The position numbers and the translations under genes were made by a program. The notes beneath the pieces are model-generated. The model searched no databases. It saw nothing but the letters and a program-made list of their open reading frames with translations, and was not told where the DNA came from. 11,296 bases of DNA from an uncultured Pseudoflavonifractor sp. (GTDB taxonomy: Bacteria > Bacillota > Clostridia > Oscillospirales > Oscillospiraceae): contig CAJFTA010000068.1 of the NCBI GenBank assembly GCA_904419835.1, positions 1 to 11,296 of the forward strand, given 5' to 3'. Shown here piece after piece: positions 1 through 5,500 of the stretch; positions within the stretch are counted from its first letter, which is position 1, and each line of letters begins with the position of its first letter.

Positions 1-27
1 GCAAGGCTTCCGGGGCATTCGATTCCA

Positions 28-54
28 CGCGAGGCGGGCGGCTGCCCCCTCGCG
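28..54. other. GC-rich hairpin of unknown role
   Basis: CGCGAGG (28-34) pairs with CCTCGCG (48-54). Inside that, GGGC (36-39) pairs with GCCC (44-47) around a GGCT loop, leaving only C35 bulged. This makes an 11-bp stem, stable on either strand. No T-tract follows on either strand, so it is not a standard intrinsic terminator. It lies in the 160-base gene-free left end. It could be part of a structured intergenic element or the 3' region of a gene outside the window. Confidence 0.4.
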
Positions 55-108
55 CTCCCCCGCCCCGACACAGCCCGATTCTGTTCAACCAAGGTTTTTC
101 GACACGCT

Positions 109-144
109 GAAATGGGCTCCGCATACGTATGCGGAGCCCATTTC
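109..144. terminator. Perfect 36-bp palindrome, probable terminator of the minus-strand operon
   Basis: The two halves are exact reverse complements (half-site AAATGGGCTCCGCATAC at 110-126, extended by a G-C pair at 109/144). In RNA this folds into a stem of about 15 bp with a very short loop around ACGT. It begins 16 bases beyond the aminopeptidase stop codon, the expected place for the terminator of the minus-strand gene run. The tract after the stem is poor in T (ATTTC on both strands), so termination may be weak or bidirectional. It could also stop plus-strand transcripts entering from the left. Confidence 0.6.
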
Positions 145-160
145 TCATTCCGGTTGCTTT

Positions 161-1573
161 TTACTTTGCCTCGAATACCGCCCGCATGCCCTTGTAGGTC
201 ATGTAGCAGTCCAGCTTGCTCACCGTCTCATAGGGGGCGTGCATGGAGAGCACGGGCACGCCGGCATCCAGCGTGTCGATGTCCCGCTCGGCCATGTACA
301 CCGCCACGGTGCCGCCGCCGCCCTGGTCCACCTTGCCCAGCTCGGCCATCTGCCACACCACGCCTGCCTCGTCCAGAATCCGGCGGGTGTAGGCCACCAG
401 CTCGGCGGAGGCGTCGGACGCGCCGGCCTTACCACGGGCGCCGGTGTACTTGCACAGGCCCATGCCGCGGTTGATATAAGCGCTGTTGCGCCTCTCAAAG
501 GCCTCGGCAAAGTTGGGGTCGTAAGCGGCGCACACGTCGGCGGACAGGCAGAAGGACCGCTCATAGCAGGCCTTCAGGGACACCTGCTGGGCGTCGCACA
601 GGTCGCTCATAAAGGTGTCGAAGGCGGCGGACTTCATGCCGGACACGCCCTCGGATCCAATCTCCTCCTTGTCGGCCAGCATGCACACGGCGGTGCGGGT
701 AGGCGCACCGTCCAGGGCGAAGAGGGCCGCCAGGGCCGCATAGCCGCACACCCGGTCGTCGTGGCCGTAGGCGCCGATAAGAGAGCGGTCAAAGCCGATG
801 TCGCTGGCCCGGAAGGCGGGCACGGCGGTCAGCTCGGCGGAGATGAAGTCCTCCTCCACGATGCCGTACTTCTGGTTCAGCAGATCCAGGATGGCCAGCT
901 TTACCCGCTCAGAGCCCTCGTCGTCCTTGAAGGGGCGGCTGCCCACCAGCACGTTCAGGCTCTCGCCGGGGATGGCCTCGGCCAGAGGCTTCTTGCTCTG
1001 CTCCGCCGCCAGGTGGGGCAGCAGGTCGTCCACAGTGAAGAGGGGATCCCCCGCGCCGGCGCCGATGGCCACCTTGATGACGCTGCCGTCCTTCATGGCG
1101 ATGACGCCGTGGAGCTCCAGGGGGATGGTCACCCACTGGTACTTGCGGATGCCGCCGTAGTAGTGGGTCTTGAGGAAGCACAGCTCGGTGTCCTCGTAGA
1201 GGGGGTTCTGCTTGATGTCCAGGCGGGGAGAGTCGATGTGGGCCGCACCGATGTTGACGCCCTCGCTGAGGGGGGCGGTACCCACCACGGCCAGCATCAC
1301 GGCCTTGCCCCGGTTGACCCGGTAGAGCTTGTCACCGGGCTTGATCGCCATGCCCCGGACAAAGGGCTTGAAGCCCCGCTCCTCGGCCTGGCGGACGGTC
1401 TCGTCCACGCACTCCCGCTCGGTCTTGCCCGCGTCCAGGAACTTCTTATAGTCCTCACAGTAAGACTTCATAGCGGCCTCGTCCTCCGCCGTCAGGCGGT
1501 CGTAGCCGTTCTTGGGCTGATAGAGCAGGGCCTCGCGCCGCAGCTCCCCCACTGTCTTCTGTTTCTCGTCCAT
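161..1573 (-). CDS. M18 family aminopeptidase, 470 aa, from internal start
   Basis: This is a zinc metallopeptidase of family M18 (aminopeptidase I / aspartyl aminopeptidase type), which removes N-terminal residues from peptides in the cytoplasm. Members form large dodecameric shells. Seen, numbering from this ATG: AHIDSP with H112 and D114, GHDDRV with D272, the catalytic/metal pair in DKEEIGSEG (E303, E304), SADVCAAYDPNF with D346, and LSMHAPYE with H445. All five metal-site and catalytic segments are present in family order, and the length is typical. The ATG is preceded by AAGGAGG with a 7-base spacer, the strongest translation start in this part of the run, so independent translation is expected even though the frame is also open upstream into coaE. 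It is the last gene before the palindrome at 109-144. Exact peptide specificity cannot be read from the sequence. Confidence 0.9.
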   Translation of the reverse strand: MDEKQKTVGELRREALLYQPKNGYDRLTAEDEAAMKSYCEDYKKFLDAGKTERECVDETVRQAEERGFKPFVRGMAIKPGDKLYRVNRGKAVMLAVVGTAPLSEGVNIGAAHIDSPRLDIKQNPLYEDTELCFLKTHYYGGIRKYQWVTIPLELHGVIAMKDGSVIKVAIGAGAGDPLFTVDDLLPHLAAEQSKKPLAEAIPGESLNVLVGSRPFKDDEGSERVKLAILDLLNQKYGIVEEDFISAELTAVPAFRASDIGFDRSLIGAYGHDDRVCGYAALAALFALDGAPTRTAVCMLADKEEIGSEGVSGMKSAAFDTFMSDLCDAQQVSLKACYERSFCLSADVCAAYDPNFAEAFERRNSAYINRGMGLCKYTGARGKAGASDASAELVAYTRRILDEAGVVWQMAELGKVDQGGGGTVAVYMAERDIDTLDAGVPVLSMHAPYETVSKLDCYMTYKGMRAVFEAK

Positions 1574-2203
1574 GTTATTTCCTCCTTGCTCAGAACGGGA
1601 TTCCGCTCCGAGTTTCAGTATTTTCTCAAACAGGGCCTTTGCCTGCCGGGCAAACGCCGCCTCGTCTCCGGTATTCTCCAGCACCGCAGTGCAGTTGGCC
1701 CGGAAAAAGGCGTCGCTCTGCTGGGCCTTCACCCGCATGCGGGCATATTCCTCCGAAATGCCGTCCCGGGCCATGATGCGCCTGACCCGCGCCTCCGGCG
1801 GGGCCAGCACAGCCACCACCGTGTCGCACAGCCCACCCAGGCCGCTCTCGATGAGGGCGATGGCGTCCACGGCGGCCAGAGGCCGCCCCTCCGTCCCGGC
1901 GGCGCGGAGCAGCTCCTCCACCCGACGGCGGACATACCGGTGGGTGATGGTATTCAGGTCGGCCAGCAGGGCCTCGTCCTGAAAGACCAGGGTTCCCAGC
2001 TTCTTTCGGTCCAGCCGCTGTTCACTGTCTAGGATACCGCTTCCGAAGCGTTCCGTCAACTCGTTTCTCATAGGAGCGCTCTCTTCCAGCAGCTGGTGGT
2101 ACACCTGGTCGCAGTCGATGACGCAGCCCCCAAGGCCGGTCACAGCCCGGAGCGCGGTGGTCTTCCCCGCCCCGGTGGGTCCGGTAATGCCGATGATCTT
2201 CAT
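161..2203 (-). CDS. coaE: Dephospho-CoA kinase reading frame, open into an M18 aminopeptidase (680-aa fusion frame)
   Basis: Residues 1 to about 198 are a dephospho-CoA kinase (CoaE), the last step of CoA synthesis: ATP-dependent phosphorylation of the ribose 3'-OH of dephospho-CoA in the cytoplasm. Seen: P-loop GPTGAGKT at 8-15, DCD at 30-32 in the place of the family DAD motif, and the GTLVF segment near 69-73. This matches the usual CoaE length of about 200 aa. No stop codon follows. After a polar linker (about 199-210) the frame continues as a complete 470-aa M18 aminopeptidase with its own start (separate entry). The ATG at 2203 lies 21 bases after the tsaC stop and has only a weak upstream site (GGCGAG). 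Either this is a true bifunctional protein, or the coaE stop was lost by mutation or sequence error: codon 206 is CAA (1586-1588), one transition from TAA. The kinase assignment is firm; the fusion is uncertain. Confidence 0.85.
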   Translation of the reverse strand: MKIIGITGPTGAGKTTALRAVTGLGGCVIDCDQVYHQLLEESAPMRNELTERFGSGILDSEQRLDRKKLGTLVFQDEALLADLNTITHRYVRRRVEELLRAAGTEGRPLAAVDAIALIESGLGGLCDTVVAVLAPPEARVRRIMARDGISEEYARMRVKAQQSDAFFRANCTAVLENTGDEAAFARQAKALFEKILKLGAESRSEQGGNNMDEKQKTVGELRREALLYQPKNGYDRLTAEDEAAMKSYCEDYKKFLDAGKTERECVDETVRQAEERGFKPFVRGMAIKPGDKLYRVNRGKAVMLAVVGTAPLSEGVNIGAAHIDSPRLDIKQNPLYEDTELCFLKTHYYGGIRKYQWVTIPLELHGVIAMKDGSVIKVAIGAGAGDPLFTVDDLLPHLAAEQSKKPLAEAIPGESLNVLVGSRPFKDDEGSERVKLAILDLLNQKYGIVEEDFISAELTAVPAFRASDIGFDRSLIGAYGHDDRVCGYAALAALFALDGAPTRTAVCMLADKEEIGSEGVSGMKSAAFDTFMSDLCDAQQVSLKACYERSFCLSADVCAAYDPNFAEAFERRNSAYINRGMGLCKYTGARGKAGASDASAELVAYTRRILDEAGVVWQMAELGKVDQGGGGTVAVYMAERDIDTLDAGVPVLSMHAPYETVSKLDCYMTYKGMRAVFEAK
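1581..1587 (-). promoter_or_regulatory. Internal ribosome binding site for the M18 aminopeptidase
   Basis: AAGGAGG lies 7 bases upstream of the ATG at 1571-1573, inside the open coaE frame. The near-perfect match and spacing argue that the aminopeptidase was, or still is, a separate translation unit. The codons overlapping this site encode Gln-Gly-Gly in the fusion frame. Confidence 0.8.
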
Positions 2204-2224
2204 GGTTCTCGCCGCCCCGGTCTG

Positions 2225-3250
2225 TTATGGAGTTTCATTCAGGTCCACGATATGGAACCCGGCCGCCTTGTTCAGCCGGTTGGACACGGCCAGGCCGATG
2301 CCCCCGTCGTCGGGGCACTGGGCCCAGATCTCAACCGCTTCGGTGCTGTCAAAGTACCGCAGGGCGTCAAAGACCCGGCGGGCCTGCTCCTCCTTGTCAC
2401 CGGCGGGGCCCATGGTCTCCACCAGGTGGCCGGGAAAGTCCCCGGCGAACTCGTCAAAGCAGATGACCCCGCTCCCGGACCCCAGGTGGTCCCGGATGTA
2501 GGCCGCGGTCCTGTCCGCCGGCCCCTTCACCACCGTCACCGGCGCCTTGGGGGCGTAGTGGCGGTACTTCATGCCCGGCGCCCGGGGATGCTCGTCCCTG
2601 CCCATGAGGCGGGTGACCGCCTGGTCCACGTCCACCTCTCCCAGGGCGTCCCGGAGCTGCTCCAGGGTTACGCCGCCGGGCCGCAGCAGCCGGGGGGGCG
2701 TCAGGGTCAGGTCGATGATGGTGGACTCCACCCCCACCGTGCAGGCTCCCCCGTCCACAATGCCGTCAATCTTCCCGTCCATGTCCTCCAGCATGTCGGC
2801 CGCGCTGGTGGGGCTTGGCCGGCCCGAGGTGTTCCCCGAGGGGGCCGCCACCGGCACGCCCGCCGCCGCGATAATGTCCCGGGTCACCGGGTGGTCCGGG
2901 CAGCGCATGCCCACCGTTTCCAGCCCGGCGGTCACCGCGTCGGGCACAATGGGTCTGCGCCGGAGAATCATGGTCAGGGGGCCGGGCCAGAACCGCTCCG
3001 CCAGGGCATAGGCCGCGGCGGGGATATCCTCACAGTACCGCGCCAGCCAGTCCGCGGAGGGGACATGGAGAATCAGCGGGTTGTCCTGGGGACGCCCCTT
3101 GGCCGCGAAGATGCGCTCCACCGCCTCCGGGTCCAGGCCGCTGGCCCCCAGGCCGTAGACCGTCTCGGTGGGGATGCCCAGCAGGCCCCCCCGCTTCAGG
3201 ATCTCCGCGGCCTCCCGGATGTCCTGGGCGGTCAGTCGTTGTGTTATCAC
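2225..3250 (-). CDS. tsaC: L-threonylcarbamoyladenylate synthase (Sua5 type)
   Basis: Makes threonylcarbamoyl-AMP from threonine, bicarbonate and ATP, the donor used by TsaBDE for t6A37 of ANN-decoding tRNAs. Seen: a YrdC domain at about 10-195 with the substrate-binding segments GIPTETVYGLGA (25-36), KGRPQDNPL (51-59) and APSGNTSGRPSPT (136-148), followed by VESTIIDL (174-181). The linker PGMKYRHYAPKAP (225-237) leads into a C-terminal Sua5 domain (about 238-340). The 341-aa length fits the long Sua5 form rather than the short TsaC/YrdC form. The start is GTG at 3250-3248, preceded by GAGG 9 bases away; no ATG alternative lies nearby. It sits 26 bases after the 37-aa gene and 21 bases before coaE, so it is probably co-transcribed. 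The sua5 symbol would serve equally well. Confidence 0.95.
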   Translation of the reverse strand: MITQRLTAQDIREAAEILKRGGLLGIPTETVYGLGASGLDPEAVERIFAAKGRPQDNPLILHVPSADWLARYCEDIPAAAYALAERFWPGPLTMILRRRPIVPDAVTAGLETVGMRCPDHPVTRDIIAAAGVPVAAPSGNTSGRPSPTSAADMLEDMDGKIDGIVDGGACTVGVESTIIDLTLTPPRLLRPGGVTLEQLRDALGEVDVDQAVTRLMGRDEHPRAPGMKYRHYAPKAPVTVVKGPADRTAAYIRDHLGSGSGVICFDEFAGDFPGHLVETMGPAGDKEEQARRVFDALRYFDSTEAVEIWAQCPDDGGIGLAVSNRLNKAAGFHIVDLNETP

Positions 3251-3276
3251 GCTTGTTCGCCTCGAAAATCAGAATT

Positions 3277-3390
3277 TCAGTTCCAGCCGTCGGTGCTCCG
3301 CTCCGTGCAGGCCTGGATCAGGCCCAGGATACCGGCGGCAATCAGCACCGCGCCGGTCAGAATGTTCAGAATCGCAGTGGCCTTTTTCAT
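3277..3390 (-). CDS. 37-aa putative single-pass membrane peptide, unrecognised
   Basis: I do not recognise a family. The peptide starts MKKATAILN, has one hydrophobic segment at about residues 5-27 rich in Ala, Ile, Leu and Gly, then a short polar tail after Cys28 (TERSTDGWN). The ATG at 3390-3388 has GGAG with an 8-base spacer inside a longer purine stretch, a strong start. A frame open further upstream (to 3483) is less likely because it would overlap the 89-aa gene and lacks such a site. N-terminal lysines followed by a hydrophobic stretch suggest membrane insertion with the tail outside. The IQAC segment resembles a lipobox only weakly (Gln at -2). It lies between the 89-aa gene (43-base gap) and tsaC (26-base gap). 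That this is a gene is likely; the function is unknown. Confidence 0.6.
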   Translation of the reverse strand: MKKATAILNILTGAVLIAAGILGLIQACTERSTDGWN

Positions 3391-3433
3391 CGCTTGGACT
3401 CCTTTCCTGTCTTGCCGCGCCTCCGGCGGGTTG

Positions 3434-3703
3434 TCAGCCGTAGATGTTGGTGGCCATGCCGGCCAGCTCCAGAGCGGTGTCACTGGGGAAGCCGGCGCCG
3501 CACAGATAGCCCCGCACCGCCACGATGCAGTGCTTGGGGTTCACCCGCTCGTCCTCCAGCTCCAGCTCCAGATAGTGGCCGTTCTCATCCTCCCCGGAGC
3601 CGGTGAGCCAGCCGTCGTCCTCCAGCAGATTGGCCACGGCCAGCTTAAACTCCTCCTGATCCATCCCCTTGGGCAGTCCGGTGTAGTGAATCAGCATCTC
3701 CAT
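3434..3703 (-). CDS. 89-aa acidic protein of unknown function
   Basis: No family recognised. It is a small cytoplasmic-looking protein with no signal or membrane segment and is strongly acidic: 17 Asp/Glu against 5 Lys/Arg. Acidic clusters occur at 28-30, 38-40 and 46-52, and an alternating LELELEDE stretch (45-52) suggests a beta strand. The C-terminal third is hydrophobic and small-residue rich, with Cys59 and Cys68 and the ending ATNIYG. The ATG at 3703-3701 has AAAGGAG with a 9-base spacer. A longer frame to 4048 overlaps prfA and reads as proline/arginine-rich shadow sequence, so it was not chosen. The gene follows the prfA stop by 29 bases and is probably co-translated with RF1, which suggests but does not show a translation-related role. 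Confidence 0.75.
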   Translation of the reverse strand: MEMLIHYTGLPKGMDQEEFKLAVANLLEDDGWLTGSGEDENGHYLELELEDERVNPKHCIVAVRGYLCGAGFPSDTALELAGMATNIYG

Positions 3704-3732
3704 TGTAAAAATCTCCTTTCGCGGGACGTCCT

Positions 3733-4800
3733 TCAGTCCGCCTCTCCGCTCTGTTTCAGCCGCTCCGCCTGGTCGGCGGTAATCAGGCTGTCGATAATCT
3801 CGTCCAGGTTGCCGTTCATCACGTCCTCCAGCTTGTAGAGGGTAAGGCCGATCCGGTGGTCGGTCAGGCGGCCCTGGGGAAAGTTGTAGGTGCGGATGCG
3901 CTCGTTGCGCATACCCGTCCCCACCTGGCTGCGCCGTTCCTCGCTCCACTGGCTGCTCACGCGCTGCTGCTCCGCCTCGTAGAGCCGGGAGCGGAGAATC
4001 TGCATGGCCTTGTCCCGGTTCTGGAACTGGCTGCGCTCCTGCTGGCACTCCACCACCATACCGGTGGGTTTGTGGATAAGCCGGACGGCGGAGGAGGTCT
4101 TGTTGACGTGCTGCCCGCCGGCGCCGGAGGAGCGGAACACCTGCATCTCGATGTCCGCCGGGTTGATGTCCACGTCCACCTCCTCAGCCTCGGGCAGCAC
4201 CGCCACCGTGACGGTGGAGGTGTGAATCCGCCCGCCCGACTCGGTCTCGGGCACCCGCTGCACCCGGTGGACGCCGCTCTCGAATTTCAGGCGGCTGTAC
4301 GCGCCCGCACCCTCTACCGTGAAGGAAATTTCCTTTATGCCGCCCAGCTCTGTCTCATTCAGGCTGGCTACCTCCACGTTCCACCGCCGGGCCTCTGCGT
4401 ACATGGAGTACATCCGGTAGAGGGAGCCGGCGAACAATGCCGCCTCCTCCCCGCCCACGCCGGCCCGGATCTCCACGATGACGTTCTTGCCGTCGTTGGG
4501 GTCGGCGGGCAGCAGGAGAATCTTTATCTTCTGCTCCAGCTCCTCCGCCTCCGCCTTGGCCTGGGCGAACTCCTCCTGGGCCAGCTCCTTCATGTCCGGG
4601 TCGGACATGAGGCTCCGGGCCTCCTCCATATCCTGCCGCCGCCGCATATAGTGCCGGTAGGTCTCCACCAGAGGCTCCAGCTCGCTGTGCTCCTTGTTCA
4701 GTTTTGCCACCAGCGCCGGGTCGGCGTAGGTCTCCGGGGCGTTGAGCCGGGCCGCCAGGTCCTCGTAGCGGAGCTCCAAACTTCTAAGCTTATCCAGCAT
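3733..4800 (-). CDS. prfA: Peptide chain release factor 1 (RF1)
   Basis: Recognises UAA and UAG stop codons in the ribosomal A site and triggers hydrolysis of peptidyl-tRNA. Seen in 355 aa (family about 355-360): a helical N-terminal domain (about 1-100), GVGGEEAALFA at 114-124, the stop-codon recognition tripeptide P184-E185-T186 inside RVPETESGGRIHTS (the P-x-T form marks RF1, whereas RF2 has SPF), and the catalytic GGQ at 228-230 in SSGAGGQHVNKTSSAVRL. The start is ATG at 4800-4798, with GGGAGG 5 bases upstream. A frame open to 4875 overlaps the previous gene and adds unrelated residues. The previous gene's TAA ends one base before this ATG, so the ribosome binding site lies within that gene and translation is probably coupled. 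prmC, the methyltransferase for the GGQ glutamine, does not follow. Confidence 0.97.
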   Translation of the reverse strand: MLDKLRSLELRYEDLAARLNAPETYADPALVAKLNKEHSELEPLVETYRHYMRRRQDMEEARSLMSDPDMKELAQEEFAQAKAEAEELEQKIKILLLPADPNDGKNVIVEIRAGVGGEEAALFAGSLYRMYSMYAEARRWNVEVASLNETELGGIKEISFTVEGAGAYSRLKFESGVHRVQRVPETESGGRIHTSTVTVAVLPEAEEVDVDINPADIEMQVFRSSGAGGQHVNKTSSAVRLIHKPTGMVVECQQERSQFQNRDKAMQILRSRLYEAEQQRVSSQWSEERRSQVGTGMRNERIRTYNFPQGRLTDHRIGLTLYKLEDVMNGNLDEIIDSLITADQAERLKQSGEAD

Positions 4801-4801
4801 G

Positions 4802-5500
4802 TTAACCTCCCTGCGCCGTGCGGCCGTCCGCAGCCACGGAGGCGGACGCCTGAATTTGCGGGATCTCCCGGTCAAAGAGGAAGGACTTCACCAGCGCCAG
4901 GGGCTCCCGGAAAAACATGCTGATCCGGGAGGGCAGGTGGCTGGAGGGCGCGGCCAGGGTGGACACATGCTCATACCCAAACCGCTCCGCCAGCATCCGG
5001 GCCCGGGTCAGGTGGAACCCGTTTGAGACAATGAGAATTTCATCCTCCGCCGGGTCAAGGGACAGGGCTTCCAGCAGCTCCAGGGAATAGCCCAGATTCT
5101 CGGCGGTGTTGTGGGAGTTGTCCTCCAGATAGATGTATGCGTCGGAATAACCGGCCTGGATCAGGTAGTCCGCCATGGCGGCGGCCTCGCTCACCGGCTC
5201 ATCCCGCCCCTGGCCGCCGCTGACGATGACCGGGATGGGGCTGTCCAGGCCGCCCAGATAGTCCAGGGCTGTGTCCAGCCTGTCCTGCAGCAGCTGGGAG
5301 GGGCCGCTCTCCTCCACCTTGCAGCCCAGGATAATCGCCGCCCTGGGCGTTCCCTCGATATGGGTCGTCTCCCCGGCGTACACGATGGCGGCCAGAATGG
5401 CAAAGCAGATAAGCCCCAGCCCAATCAGACCAATCACAATCCGCAGAAGCGGATGGGGCTTTTTCCCGCCGTAGGGGCGGTATGCGTTCTGCTGTCTCAT
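4802..5500 (-). CDS. YdcF/SanA/ElyC-like (DUF218) membrane-anchored protein
   Basis: This belongs to the DUF218 family, which includes SanA, YdcF and ElyC, linked in Escherichia coli to envelope integrity and vancomycin exclusion; the biochemical activity is not settled. In 232 aa: a short basic N-terminus, a transmembrane segment at about 18-42, then the Rossmann-like domain. Conserved segments in order are AAIILGCKV (54-62), VSGGQGRDEPVSEA (93-106), EDNSHNTAENL (126-136) and IVSNGFHLTRA (157-167). Positive residues before the membrane segment suggest that the domain faces outside. The ATG at 5500 overlaps the ABC-F stop in an ATGA arrangement, with AGGAGG 7 bases upstream inside the ABC-F gene, and the TAA is one base from prfA. 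Expression is therefore likely coupled to both neighbours. The family is confident, the role is not. Confidence 0.9.
   Translation of the reverse strand: MRQQNAYRPYGGKKPHPLLRIVIGLIGLGLICFAILAAIVYAGETTHIEGTPRAAIILGCKVEESGPSQLLQDRLDTALDYLGGLDSPIPVIVSGGQGRDEPVSEAAAMADYLIQAGYSDAYIYLEDNSHNTAENLGYSLELLEALSLDPAEDEILIVSNGFHLTRARMLAERFGYEHVSTLAAPSSHLPSRISMFFREPLALVKSFLFDREIPQIQASASVAADGRTAQGG

Noticed and set aside
239..2032. Long plus-strand open frame opposite coaE/aminopeptidase, and similar long frames at 2096-3838, 3856-4923, 5482-7380 and 9036-11051
   Set aside because: These are mirror frames of GC-rich genes: His/Gly/Leu/Gln-rich translations without domains or ribosome binding sites, opposite genes with clear families.
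4801..4875. N-terminal extension of prfA (frame open to 4875)
   Set aside because: It overlaps the YdcF-like gene, and the added Arg/Pro-rich residues are not RF1-like. The ATG at 4800 has a GGGAGG site and gives the family length.
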